From contig JBBSYC010000006.1 of NCBI GenBank assembly GCA_038045445.1, positions 1-47,408 on the forward strand: DNA of 47,408 nt, written 5' to 3'. Shown piece by piece: positions 24,352 to 33,470 of this stretch; position 1 is the first letter of the stretch; every line of letters starts with the position of its first letter. Below the pieces are notes generated by a model that did not search any database, had not been told where the DNA came from, and saw only the letters and a program-made list of their open reading frames with translations. A program made the position numbers and the translations under genes. This DNA is from SICU01 sp038045445. Lineage in GTDB: Archaea > Nanobdellota > Nanobdellia > Pacearchaeales > GW2011-AR1.

Positions 24352-24861
24352 ATGGCTGAAACAATATTATCTAGTCCGATTATCTCTGAAGCTGTGCTTC
24401 CTTTTATTTTAATTTTTACTGTTGTTTTTGCTATTCTTCAGAAATCTTCAATTCTTGGAAAAGATAAAAAGCAGATTGACGCAATGGTTGCGCTTGTTTT
24501 TGGGTTGATAACAATTACGTTTGCGAGGGCTGTTGGAATTATAAATCAGTTGCTTCCATTTCTTGCAGTTGCAGTAGTGATGATTCTCGTTTTCTTGATA
24601 TTAGTTGCTTTGTTTCACAAAGGAGATGAGGAGTTTAAACTGGATAAGAACTTCAAGACCATAATAATTGTTCTTTCTTTTGTTGCAGTGGTTATTGCAG
24701 GAATTGTCTTTACAGGCGCATGGGATTATCTTGCTTACAAACTTAATGAGGGGGGATCTAGTCTACTTACTAATGTTGTGTTCATCGCGATAATTATTGG
24801 TGGATTCTTGATAGTTTGGTTTGGTGGTTCTAAATCCACAGAGAAATCTGAACAAAAATAG
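24352..24861 (+). CDS. Pilus-locus membrane protein, paralog 1 of 3
   Basis: Start at ATG 24352 (MAETILSS), centred 25.5 nt after TTTAAATA (24323-24330); a GTG at 24346 is less likely. About 169 residues with four or five membrane helices. LPFILIFTVVFAIL, then a KSSILGKDKKQID loop, two long hydrophobic helices, a charged KGDEEFKLDKN loop, and two more helices. The layout hydrophobic, K-x-LG-x-x loop, hydrophobic pair recurs in the next two genes, so the three look like ancient tandem paralogs. No known family is recognised. Neighbouring pilus genes suggest a membrane part of that machine; this is inference. Confidence 0.7.
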   Translation: MAETILSSPIISEAVLPFILIFTVVFAILQKSSILGKDKKQIDAMVALVFGLITITFARAVGIINQLLPFLAVAVVMILVFLILVALFHKGDEEFKLDKNFKTIIIVLSFVAVVIAGIVFTGAWDYLAYKLNEGGSSLLTNVVFIAIIIGGFLIVWFGGSKSTEKSEQK

Positions 24862-24908
24862 TGGACTTTTGTTTGCGAAACATATTTAAATAAAGTTGTT
24901 ATTTTTAG

Positions 24909-25481
24909 ATGATGATTAGCGGAGTTGGAATGTTTATGCAGTTCTTTTCTCTTTATGATTTGTATGCTCAATGGGAGACTTCTGGAGTTTTTGATTTTCT
25001 TTTGCCCATCTTACTTATTTTTTCAATAATTTTTGGGATATTGACTACTACTAAAGTTCTTGGAGATAATAGAGGCATTAGTTTTGTAATTGCTGCTACT
25101 GCAGCATTGATGGCGATGAGGCTTCAGATTGTTTCTGACTTTTTTGCTTTGCTGTTGCCTGGATTGGGGATAGGCATTGCAGTAATAGTCGTTGTTCTTG
25201 TTATGGCTGGACTTTTTATGAGTAATGGAAATATAAGTGATTGGATGCCCACATTCTTTTGGGGAGGTCTTGTTATAGGGCTTATAGTTGTAATCGTAAC
25301 ACTTAATAGTTTTGCTTGGTTAGGTTCGGTATGGTGGCAACAGAATTGGGTTTCTATCGTTTGGATTGTTGTAATAATTGCAGTCATTGCTCCGTTCTTT
25401 ACTGAAAGAAAGAAGCCTGAAGAAATTGGACAGAGAAATGCTCTTTATAAACTTCCTGTGGATGCATTAAGAGGTCCATGA
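24909..25481 (+). CDS. Pilus-locus membrane protein, paralog 2 of 3
   Basis: 190 residues, four or five membrane helices. FLLPILLIFSIIFGIL followed by TTTKVLGDNRG mirrors the first helix and loop of paralog 1. Trp-rich segments (WQQNWVSIVWIVV) precede the last helix; the tail is basic and hydrophilic (ERKKPEEIGQRN). TTTAAATA at 24885-24892 suggests the second ATG (24912) may be used. ATGA overlap with paralog 3. Confidence 0.7.
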   Translation: MMISGVGMFMQFFSLYDLYAQWETSGVFDFLLPILLIFSIIFGILTTTKVLGDNRGISFVIAATAALMAMRLQIVSDFFALLLPGLGIGIAVIVVVLVMAGLFMSNGNISDWMPTFFWGGLVIGLIVVIVTLNSFAWLGSVWWQQNWVSIVWIVVIIAVIAPFFTERKKPEEIGQRNALYKLPVDALRGP

Positions 25482-26023
25482 TGGCTACTGCAGATTTGTC
25501 TTTTTTTGTTTACTTTGCTCCCATTTTAGCTTTTTTAGCCGTTTTTGGGATAATGGTTGCGTTGCTTCATAAGCTTAAATTCTTAGGGGATAGTCTATCG
25601 CTTAATATCTTTCTTTCATTGGTGATTGCTTCTATTTTTGTTTCGGTTTCTAGTGTTGGTCAGCTTGTTGTTAATATTATTCCATGGTTTGCTGTTTTGT
25701 TAATTGCTTTATTTATGATTCTGGCTCTTGTTGGTTTTATGGGGAAGAATGAGGCGGTTGTCGGTAAAGGTCTTGCATGGGTTTTTGTTGTTCTTTTAAT
25801 TATCGTTTTTTTGGTTTCTGGAATAAAAGTTTTTTCTAATACTCTTGCACCTTATTTACCTTCTGCAACTTATTCTCAAGTATCTGAAGGGGACCCTAAT
25901 TTAGTTAATTTTTTCAGTTGGCTTTATTCTCCTTCTGTTAAAGGATTCTTCTTGCTTGTGGGTGTTGCTGCATTAGTTACATGGATTTTGGTGAGAAAAG
26001 GTGGACTTGTAGATAAAAAATAA
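25478..26023 (+). CDS. Pilus-locus membrane protein, paralog 3 of 3
   Basis: 181 residues. YFAPILAFLAVFGIMVALLHKLKFLGDSL repeats the hydrophobic helix plus K-x-LG loop pattern of paralogs 1 and 2, followed by a helix pair, a GKNEAVVGKG loop and two helices separated by an extracytoplasmic loop (about 130-155). It is co-transcribed with paralog 2 through an ATGA overlap and ends 2 nt before a convergent coiled-coil gene. No family is recognised. Confidence 0.7.
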   Translation: MMATADLSFFVYFAPILAFLAVFGIMVALLHKLKFLGDSLSLNIFLSLVIASIFVSVSSVGQLVVNIIPWFAVLLIALFMILALVGFMGKNEAVVGKGLAWVFVVLLIIVFLVSGIKVFSNTLAPYLPSATYSQVSEGDPNLVNFFSWLYSPSVKGFFLLVGVAALVTWILVRKGGLVDKK

Positions 26024-26025
26024 GG

Positions 26026-26658
26026 TTATTTATTTTCGTGGTGTTTGTGTTTTGAACCAAGAACCTTTGCAAATGTTTTTTGTGTTTCTATCAACTCATG
26101 CTTAATATCTTCTACATTTGTTACATAGTCTCCAACTTTTCTAAGCACTGAAGACTGCAATGAATCTATTATTTTTTCTATTCTTTTCAGCCTTTCTTCT
26201 ATTGCTTCCGTTTTTGTTTCAATATCTGATTTGAATGAAGATATTTTTTCTATTTTCTTTCTTACATCTGATAATTTTTCAGAGACTATTTGTTCAGAGA
26301 TTTCCATTATTGTATCGCTACTTAATGGACTTTGATTGTATTCGTATCCTTGCTGATAGTTTTCAGGAGCTTGATTTTGAGGATTATATCCTGAAAAATA
26401 TTCTTGTGGGGGAGATGTTTCCTGTTGAGGAGGTTGCATTACTGATTGTTGCATTTCTTGTTGCTGATTTTCTTGCATTTCTTGTTCAGGAGAAAATTGT
26501 TCTGGGTCGGGGTCTTCGACTGCTTGCTTTATTCTGCTTTGAGATATCGCTTCTGAAATCAATCTATAAGAGTTTCCTTCCTCTTGTAGTTTAGAAATTA
26601 TTTCATTATCTTGCATACCTATCATTCTCATTCTTTGGATTTCTTCTAAAAGCCCCAT
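26026..26658 (-). CDS. Coiled-coil protein with Gln/Pro-rich linker
   Basis: 210 residues in three parts: an N-terminal helical mini-domain (1-50, MIGMQDNEIISKLQEEG then YRLISEAISQSRIKQAVE, which looks like a UBA-like or SHOCT-like hairpin), a Gln/Pro/Glu/Asn linker (about 50-110), and a C-terminal coiled coil (about 115-195) with a His-rich end. It overlaps the upstream coiled-coil gene by one base (TAATG). The pair sits between the membrane trio and the ATPase gene; a cytoplasmic scaffold comparable to archaellum FlaC/D/E is possible by context only. Confidence 0.65.
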   Translation of the reverse strand: MGLLEEIQRMRMIGMQDNEIISKLQEEGNSYRLISEAISQSRIKQAVEDPDPEQFSPEQEMQENQQQEMQQSVMQPPQQETSPPQEYFSGYNPQNQAPENYQQGYEYNQSPLSSDTIMEISEQIVSEKLSDVRKKIEKISSFKSDIETKTEAIEERLKRIEKIIDSLQSSVLRKVGDYVTNVEDIKHELIETQKTFAKVLGSKHKHHENK

Positions 26659-26978
26659 TAGTTCTTACCTCTTGCAGTCATGAAAAGTTCTATTTGTCTT
26701 TGCAAAGTCATTAGCTCCTCTTTTCTTGCAGAATCTGATAACTGTTCCACCACTTTACTTAGAATCTCTTGTATTTTAAGATTTTCTTCTTTTGTCTTGA
26801 AAAGTCCTTTTTTTATTTCTTGAATTTCGTTCATCATTGATTCTCTGTCCTCTACTAGGTTCTTCCCTATTAAGAGTATGCGATCCCTTAATAGTCTCTG
26901 TTTTTCTTCTAGGTCTTTCAACCTTCCTGCTAATGTATTATAGCCCTGTTCTTCTGATTGAATATATTCCTGATCCAC
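26658..26978 (-). CDS. Short coiled-coil protein, 106 aa
   Basis: Almost wholly helical with heptad-like spacing (GRLKDLEEKQRLLRDRILL, EIQEIKKGLFKTKEEN). GTG start at 26978, supported by TTTTAAAC on the minus strand about 25.5 nt away (27000-27007). It is the first gene of a two-gene operon with the larger coiled-coil protein. It would pair with its neighbour as a filamentous cytoplasmic complex; not assigned to a family. Confidence 0.65.
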   Translation of the reverse strand: MDQEYIQSEEQGYNTLAGRLKDLEEKQRLLRDRILLIGKNLVEDRESMMNEIQEIKKGLFKTKEENLKIQEILSKVVEQLSDSARKEELMTLQRQIELFMTARGKN

Positions 26979-27061
26979 TATAATTTATAGATTAAGGTGT
27001 TTAAAACTGTTTGGTAGTATTGAACATTAAATTATTTAAAGGGGTTAATCATCTTTTTTAT

Positions 27062-27283
27062 ATGGAATTTTTAAAGTATTTTATTATTGTAGCAACTGTC
27101 TTGAGTCTTTTTGCATCTGTGATGTTTTCACTTAGAAGTTTTACGGGTTATTTGGTTTCAGATATTGTTAATGGAGACTCAAACCTTGCTTCCTTTTTGT
27201 TCCTTATTTTGGGTATTTCAGGAACTTTGATTTACCTTTCAAAATATAGAAAACCTTACAAAAAGGCTCAAAGTTCTCTATAG
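27062..27283 (+). CDS. Small two-helix membrane protein, 73 aa
   Basis: ATG 27062 (MEFLKYF) chosen over GTG 27011 because TATTTAAA at 27033-27040 is centred 25.5 nt upstream. Two hydrophobic helices (about 4-30 and 42-58) and a basic C-terminal tail (KYRKPYKKAQ). No homolog is recognised. It lies just before the ATPase gene, which has its own box. Confidence 0.55.
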   Translation: MEFLKYFIIVATVLSLFASVMFSLRSFTGYLVSDIVNGDSNLASFLFLILGISGTLIYLSKYRKPYKKAQSSL

Positions 27284-27353
27284 AAGATAGGAATGAGGTT
27301 TAATCCTATTTCTGCAACAATAACTATTTAACAAGGGCCAATTTTTATCTTGT

Positions 27354-29609
27354 ATGGTGTTTAAGCTTAACTCTCCCGTTTATTCTACAGAACTTCAGAG
27401 AAAAGAGGGGGAAAATATTCTTTATATTAATTATTTAGGAGTTCCCATTGTGCCTTCAATATCCGATTCCGGAGAAGTAATGGCTCGTGTTGTTGATGCA
27501 TTGGTTGACAATCCAGAGGTTTCTAGAGTGATTTTAGTACAGCAGAGAAATTATAATTATCCTTTTGAGCAAGTTTCAATTCTTCTTGAAGTAGCTCAAT
27601 TGTATACTTATCTCCTAAAACAGGAGAGGATTCTTGCTCCAGATAAATTGAGCTTATTTGGAAATCTTGATTTTGCTACTTCTGAATTGAGTTATTTACT
27701 TGCATTACTCAGACAGGATCCTGCTTCATGTTATCTCGAGATTTCTAGAAAAATGTCTATTCATGGAAAAAACTTAAAAGAAGGACATTTGGAGAATTAC
27801 ATAGGAGTTCTTGAAAGATTTAAAACTCTTCTTGCTAAGACTAAACTGATTTCTTCGTTGATTGAGGTTATTGATACTTATGCTATAGGAGATAGGAAAA
27901 TTTATTCTTCATTGTTTAGACCAGATATTCTTCCAAATTTTACCTTTACTCGTTTAGTTGCACAAGTTCCAGAGAACGCAGAACTTATAGACCAGTATGA
28001 TATTCATTCTGGATTTGAAGATATTTCGGTTACCATATTAAAAATAGAAGGAGATGCCAAATATCTTTATCATATAACTCCTCCAGAATATTCTCTTAGC
28101 GAGGAACACCACTATCTATTGAATCTTGGAAAGAATGTTCTTCTAGAATATCAACCCAAATCTGAAGAATTTGTTGATTCTGAAAAAGTGCGCTCTTTGT
28201 TTTTCAATGTTGCGAGAGACTTGATTTTGGAATTGTCTCAAAGTAAAAAAATATCTTTAAATTATAGAGAAGTTAATTCTCTTGCCAAGATTCTTGTAAG
28301 GCAAACTATTGGTTTTGGTTTAATAGAAGTTCTTTTGTTTGACCAAGGATTACAGGACATTTTTCTTAATTCTCCTATAGGACAGAACTACATTTTTGTA
28401 AGGCATGAAAAATATGGTGACTGCATAACAAATATTCTTCCCTCTTATGAAGATGCTGATTCTTGGGCTTCAAAACTCCGTCTGCAGAGTGGAAGACCTT
28501 TAGACGAGGCTAATCCTATATTAGATACGGATTTATTTTTCGGAACTATAAGAGCAAGGGTTGCTGCAATACAAAGGCCTTTGTCTCCTAACGGGGTTGC
28601 ATATGCATTAAGGAGACACAGAGAGAATCCTTGGACTCTTTCTTTATTTGTTAATAACAAAATGATTAATTCTTTTACTGCTGGACTTATGAGTTTTTTG
28701 ATTGATGGGAATAGAACGGTACTTGTAGCTGGAACAAGGTCTTCTGGAAAGACTTCGCTTCTTGGAAGCATTATGCTCGAAGTAATTCCATCTATTAGGA
28801 CAATAGTAATAGAAGATACTCTTGAACTCCCTGTTGATTCTCTGCGTAGACTTGGATATAATATCCAAAGGATGAAAGTAAGAAGCGCATTGCTTGAGTC
28901 TACTACTGAAGTGGAGGCTGCAGAGGGTATTCGTGCAAGTTTGCGTTTAGGAGATTCTGCACTAATTGTTGGGGAGGTTAGAAGTTCAGAGGCTAGAGCT
29001 CTTTATGAGGCTATGAGAGTTGGAGCTCTTGCTAATTTAGTTGCGGGAACTATTCACGGTGCTTCCCCGTATGGAGTTTTTGATAGAGTTGTTAATGACT
29101 TAGGGGTTCCTATTACAAGTTTTAAGGCTACAGATGTTATTGCCGTTGCTAATCCTATAAGAACTCCAGATGGATTACACTACAAGAAAAGAGTTCTTCA
29201 GATTACAGAGGTTAGGAAACATTGGACTCGTGATCCTCAGGAAGAGAAAGGTTTTGTTGATTTGGTAAAATATAACGTTGAGAAAGACGAACTTGAACCT
29301 ACGGAAGACTTAATGAATGGAGACTCAGAGGTTATAAAAGAAATTGCTGGAAATGTCAAGGGATGGGCTGGAAATTGGGATGCAGTATGGGATAATATTT
29401 TGCTTAGGGGGAAAATAAAACAGGAAATAGTAGATGTTTCTAAGAAGATGAACTCCCCTGATTTAATGGAGAGCAAATTTAATTCTTTGAGTAATGATAT
29501 GTTTCATAGAATAAGCGAAAAAGTTACTAGAGAAGTTGGTTTGCCTGTTTCAGAAAGAGTTTTTCCAGAGTGGAGAAGCTGGTTGATGAATACGGTTAAG
29601 AAGGCTTAG
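27354..29609 (+). CDS. Type II/IV secretion ATPase (FlaI/TadA/GspE superfamily) of the pilus system
   Basis: 751 residues. C-terminal motor: Walker A GTRSSGKT (460-467), Asp-box region VIEDTLELP, Walker B LIVGEVRSSEA (G540, E541) and the His box AGTIHGAS. Upstream of it lies the RPLDEANPILD and RVAAIQRPLSPNG pair of the PilT-N domain. The N-terminal ~300 residues are long for this family and match nothing I know. It powers assembly by the platform protein encoded at 30767-32923 on the other strand. TATA-like TATTTAAC at 27325-27332 precedes the ATG by 25.5 nt. Confidence 0.9.
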   Translation: MVFKLNSPVYSTELQRKEGENILYINYLGVPIVPSISDSGEVMARVVDALVDNPEVSRVILVQQRNYNYPFEQVSILLEVAQLYTYLLKQERILAPDKLSLFGNLDFATSELSYLLALLRQDPASCYLEISRKMSIHGKNLKEGHLENYIGVLERFKTLLAKTKLISSLIEVIDTYAIGDRKIYSSLFRPDILPNFTFTRLVAQVPENAELIDQYDIHSGFEDISVTILKIEGDAKYLYHITPPEYSLSEEHHYLLNLGKNVLLEYQPKSEEFVDSEKVRSLFFNVARDLILELSQSKKISLNYREVNSLAKILVRQTIGFGLIEVLLFDQGLQDIFLNSPIGQNYIFVRHEKYGDCITNILPSYEDADSWASKLRLQSGRPLDEANPILDTDLFFGTIRARVAAIQRPLSPNGVAYALRRHRENPWTLSLFVNNKMINSFTAGLMSFLIDGNRTVLVAGTRSSGKTSLLGSIMLEVIPSIRTIVIEDTLELPVDSLRRLGYNIQRMKVRSALLESTTEVEAAEGIRASLRLGDSALIVGEVRSSEARALYEAMRVGALANLVAGTIHGASPYGVFDRVVNDLGVPITSFKATDVIAVANPIRTPDGLHYKKRVLQITEVRKHWTRDPQEEKGFVDLVKYNVEKDELEPTEDLMNGDSEVIKEIAGNVKGWAGNWDAVWDNILLRGKIKQEIVDVSKKMNSPDLMESKFNSLSNDMFHRISEKVTREVGLPVSERVFPEWRSWLMNTVKKA

Positions 29610-29622
29610 GGAAGATTTAACT

Positions 29623-30765
29623 TTAGAAAGAATTCTGGCTATCAAAGACAAATAATGCTTTTTTGTTTATTCCAGATTTATTTATGTTGTGTAAATGTTG
29701 TTTTATTGATTTTTTATAAGTAAATGATTTATCTGTCAGAAGTTTAATTCCATTAATTATATCTTTCATTCTTTCTTTGATTCCGTTAGAATCCATTTTT
29801 GAAACTCTTCTTTTTTCATCAATACTTAATTCATTAAATTTAATTTTAGAAGCATAGAAAGGGTATTCTTTTGTTTTAGGTAAAACAGAATAAAATGCAA
29901 CATCGTTGAAAATATATTCTGGCCAGTTTCCACCAGATAAAGTTAACCAAGGAGTGCCAACACACATTGCTAGAAATGCAAACCCTGTATGTGGGGATAA
30001 GAATATATCGCTTTCTTTAATTAAAACGATTTGATTCCATAAACCTATGTTGTAACAATTAATTGCTTCTACCTCTCTAAATAATTTATCAATGTCTTCT
30101 TTTGAGTAGGCGTTAGTGGATGTCCTACCATTTTGAGGTTTATTGTATCCTGTTATGTAAAAACTAACTTCTGGGTATTTTTTCTTAATTTCTTTTAAGA
30201 TGTAAATCCAAGATTCTATTGAAGGGTATTCCCCTGCATTTGCAGAACCTGCTAAAAGAACCGCTATTCTAAACTTATCTTTTCTAAGTAATTTTTTAAT
30301 GTAATTTTCTGCCTTCTTTGGAACTTTTAATTCTATTTTAGAATTTGGTTTATAGTTTAGCTCTCTAGGTAAATCTTTATTGAACCAACTTTTAGTATGG
30401 TCTATCCAAGATGCTGATAAATATTGATTGGTTAAACCATAATATTTTCTCATTTTTCGCTCATAACCTGAATTACTCAAATTTTTGGAACGCTTATCTG
30501 AAACAATATAATCCCATTTTTTAGGTATTTTTTTGAATGAATTAGCTTTTTTTCCTTTTTTCCATATATCTTCAACATCTACAGAGTAAACTTTCTTTAT
30601 CCAAGAACAAGATTTTGCTAATTCAGTAGTTGTAGAAGAATTGAGGGCTAGATAGATATCTAAGCTTTTATTTGAATCTGCAAATCCTTTTGTGTACTTC
30701 AAGGCTTCAACAATATGACCTACAGGCATCCAGTAAACAAAGTTCAATAATAGTTTCTTTTTCAT
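29623..30765 (-). CDS. GT9-like (heptosyltransferase-type) glycosyltransferase
   Basis: 380 residues, GT-B fold. The N-terminal Rossmann-like half starts LLLNFVYWMPVGHIVEALKY. The C-terminal half carries RIAVLLAGSANAGEYPSIESW and FLSPHTGFAFLAMCVGTPWLTLSGG, matching the nucleotide-sugar binding region of the GT9 family. It is probably cytoplasmic. The gene begins 1 nt after the stop of the platform protein gene, so it is cotranscribed with it. A role in making the glycan of pilins or other surface proteins is likely from context; the donor sugar cannot be read. Confidence 0.75.
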   Translation of the reverse strand: MKKKLLLNFVYWMPVGHIVEALKYTKGFADSNKSLDIYLALNSSTTTELAKSCSWIKKVYSVDVEDIWKKGKKANSFKKIPKKWDYIVSDKRSKNLSNSGYERKMRKYYGLTNQYLSASWIDHTKSWFNKDLPRELNYKPNSKIELKVPKKAENYIKKLLRKDKFRIAVLLAGSANAGEYPSIESWIYILKEIKKKYPEVSFYITGYNKPQNGRTSTNAYSKEDIDKLFREVEAINCYNIGLWNQIVLIKESDIFLSPHTGFAFLAMCVGTPWLTLSGGNWPEYIFNDVAFYSVLPKTKEYPFYASKIKFNELSIDEKRRVSKMDSNGIKERMKDIINGIKLLTDKSFTYKKSIKQHLHNINKSGINKKALFVFDSQNSF

Positions 30766-30766
30766 C

Positions 30767-32923
30767 TTATCCTAAACCTGACAATGCTATAGAGGCTAGT
30801 CCTGCAAGCATTATTGTTCCTATAACTGTTGCCACGATATAAAGAGTTAACCCCCTCTTTAAGTTTTTTGAAAGTTCATATTTTTCTTGTAGCTCATCTT
30901 TTCCAGAATCTATCGTTACAAGAGTTCCAGTAAGTATGAAAACTATTTCTATAAGATATAATCCTATGGATACTTGAACAAAGTATGGAGGTATTATGCT
31001 AGTTATATCGAATAGATTTACTATGTTTCCTATACTTCCTATTCCAGCTATTTCTGCTCCACCCGAGGTTAAATCCGATAAGCTTTTTAGCTTGTTCAAA
31101 ATAATTGCAATCATAGAAGAAAGACTTACAATTATTCCTGCTAACAATGGGGCTAGGAAGACCATGTTTGAACGCATGTCTGATATGACTTCTGCAAGTA
31201 AATCTCTTAGACGATCGTTTATTTTTTGAATATTTTTTACATAATCTGATATTGACATCATTGCTCTTGCTGCAATCTTTAATCCTTTCTTTACAGATTC
31301 TATGAGGATTTTCATGCTTATTGAAATCAAGGCAGAAGGGTAGTAAATTATGGCTCCTCTTTGATTGTTGAAAACTGCTTCTTCAACAGACATCCCCATT
31401 CTTTGGATGTTTTGGTTTACAAGTGAAAAAAAGCTTTGAGTTTTTTGTCCTTGAGATGACTCTGCGACTTTTTGAAAGACTATCTCTGCTGGAATTCCAT
31501 CTCCCAACCTATTTCCTAATTGAAACAACGTACTTGTGAACTCATTTTCTAATTGCTTTGTTTCTTTTCTGGCTTTTATTATCTCTTTTGTTTTTAATTT
31601 GTAAGCTATGCTAAAATAGCTTGCTATTGAAAGGGGGATGAATAGGCTTAGCATTATGCCTCCAATTCCGAATGGTCCTACTAAATCGCCTGCAACTTCT
31701 TTGAAATCAAATAAGAACTGGTCTTGAAAAAAAGGAATTCCTATTTGACTGAAAGTGTAATCATTTTTTATGTTTAATATGTTTGTGATTAAATCACTCT
31801 GAAACAGGAATGGAATCAATCCGAGTATGAAAAGAGGTACGCATATTAATCCAGAGATTATCCATGGTTTTGAAGATTTGAATTTATAATAATTTGGATT
31901 TTTCTCTATGTTTGAGTTTTCCCCATAACCTCCCGGACGTTTCAGCATTATTTCAGAAGTCATAAAATAGACTCCTAGAGGAATTATTAAATTGAAGATT
32001 ACAAACAAATGATACCATTTTAGGCCTCCTGCAATAACTACGCTTGCTAAGGGAAGAAGTGCCAGAGCGAGAGTTGGAAGTATTATTCCAAGCATATAGA
32101 TATTTGTTAACGGAGCCCTTATCTCTCGAGAGTACGAGAGCATTTTATCATAAACTCCTTCTAACATGATTTGAAGCGCCCTCTCTAAAGTATTTACTCT
32201 TTGAGAATCTGATGGTTCGTAAAGGCTGGATTCTATTAGATGAAAAGATTCTATAAATTCTGGAGAATAATCTCTCCAAGTTTCTAAATATGAATCAAGA
32301 GATTGTTTTACGGTAGGATATTTTGAGGTTTCTACATCATAAAGTATTTTTTTAAAATCTAATGATAATGGGATGTCAAGATGCTCTGAAGCAAATTGTA
32401 CTGCTCTTTCTAAATTAGAGGTGTGTTTCATATAGATTACTATATAGAGTATTGCAGGAATCATCTGAGAAGATGCTTTTAGTCTCCAAATGTTTGAAAG
32501 ACGGTGAGGCATTGAATAGACATAATAGTAAACAAATCCGCTTAAAATGAATCCCAAGAATGTAAGCATTAAGGGAAAGGAATTTCCAAATAGACTTATT
32601 CCAGTTATAGTTGTTAGAACTATAAAGAGAGTTAAAAGCATTGCAACAAGCGCCAAACCTGCTGATTGAGGGGCTTTTATATCTAAATGAGATATATCAA
32701 GTTGGTGCTGGATTTTAGATTCTTCTTTTTGAGATAATTTTATTTTTATTAATTTTCCTAATGAATCGCTTAATTTTTTATATCTGGACAAATCTGGTAG
32801 CATGTCTTCTTTGAATTGAAGGTAGTCTCTGGAATAATTTTTATAATTGGAATTTTCTGAATTTATTTCAGATTCTATTTTTTTTGAATATTTCTTTAAG
32901 ATTTCGTCTGTTGTCGGCATCAT
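30767..32923 (-). CDS. Double T2SSF platform membrane protein (TadC/FlaJ-like)
   Basis: 718 residues. N-terminal soluble helical segment (1-85), two helices (about 86-137), cytoplasmic T2SSF domain 1, two helices (about 270-317), two more (about 355-437), T2SSF domain 2 with the family signature LGNRLGDGIPAEIVFQKVAES, then three helices to the C-terminus. This is the inner platform that works with the secretion ATPase to extrude pilins. Two T2SSF halves in one chain are usual for archaeal FlaJ-like proteins. ATGATG at 32923-32918; either could start. It is followed by the glycosyltransferase gene. Confidence 0.85.
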   Translation of the reverse strand: MMPTTDEILKKYSKKIESEINSENSNYKNYSRDYLQFKEDMLPDLSRYKKLSDSLGKLIKIKLSQKEESKIQHQLDISHLDIKAPQSAGLALVAMLLTLFIVLTTITGISLFGNSFPLMLTFLGFILSGFVYYYVYSMPHRLSNIWRLKASSQMIPAILYIVIYMKHTSNLERAVQFASEHLDIPLSLDFKKILYDVETSKYPTVKQSLDSYLETWRDYSPEFIESFHLIESSLYEPSDSQRVNTLERALQIMLEGVYDKMLSYSREIRAPLTNIYMLGIILPTLALALLPLASVVIAGGLKWYHLFVIFNLIIPLGVYFMTSEIMLKRPGGYGENSNIEKNPNYYKFKSSKPWIISGLICVPLFILGLIPFLFQSDLITNILNIKNDYTFSQIGIPFFQDQFLFDFKEVAGDLVGPFGIGGIMLSLFIPLSIASYFSIAYKLKTKEIIKARKETKQLENEFTSTLFQLGNRLGDGIPAEIVFQKVAESSQGQKTQSFFSLVNQNIQRMGMSVEEAVFNNQRGAIIYYPSALISISMKILIESVKKGLKIAARAMMSISDYVKNIQKINDRLRDLLAEVISDMRSNMVFLAPLLAGIIVSLSSMIAIILNKLKSLSDLTSGGAEIAGIGSIGNIVNLFDITSIIPPYFVQVSIGLYLIEIVFILTGTLVTIDSGKDELQEKYELSKNLKRGLTLYIVATVIGTIMLAGLASIALSGLG

Positions 32924-33014
32924 CCCTCTGAATGTAATATTAAATCATATTATTAAAATGTGTGTTTGTTTGATTAATAGGCAGGTTTAAAATGGATTTG
33001 GGTTTTTTAGATTT

Positions 33015-33464
33015 GTGATCATTCGCCAATTCAAGACTTCGGAAGCTTCTGAAGTTTCGGAACTTATAAAAAATTCTGTTTTGAACAGAGATAATAGTGA
33101 ATATAATGTTAAACAAATTAACTCTTTGGCAAATCATTATTCTCCTCAAGAAATAGGCTCTGATTTTAGAAATAAGTCCATTTATGTTTGTGTTATTAAT
33201 GAAAAAATAGTTGGAACAGCCACTCTTCGTATTGATGAGGTTATGGCTGTTTTTGTGCACCCTGATTATCGCATGAGGGGAATAGGTAGTAGTCTGATGG
33301 AAGTTGTTGAAAAAAAAGCTCTTGAAAATGGAATTTTTCGTGTTTGGCTTGTCTCGGGATTATCTTCTGTTCTATTTTATAAAAAGAGGAGATATATTGT
33401 TTTTTCAGATAAAATACATCCAGAATGGGGTAGAGGAGTTATTATGGAAAAAGTGTTTCAGTGA
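33015..33464 (+). CDS. GNAT-family N-acetyltransferase
   Basis: 149 residues, one GNAT domain: MIIRQFKTSEASEV, CVINEKIVGTATL, then MAVFVHPDYRMRGIGSSLM with the acetyl-CoA loop R-x-x-G-I-G, and the C-terminal FYKKRRYIVFSDKIHP. GTG start at 33015, centred 25.5 nt from TTTAAAAT (32986-32993). Acceptor unknown; protein or small molecule amino groups are typical. The ArgA/GNAT fusion partner is absent, so it is a stand-alone acetyltransferase. Confidence 0.85.
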   Translation: MIIRQFKTSEASEVSELIKNSVLNRDNSEYNVKQINSLANHYSPQEIGSDFRNKSIYVCVINEKIVGTATLRIDEVMAVFVHPDYRMRGIGSSLMEVVEKKALENGIFRVWLVSGLSSVLFYKKRRYIVFSDKIHPEWGRGVIMEKVFQ

Positions 33465-33470
33465 GTTAGG

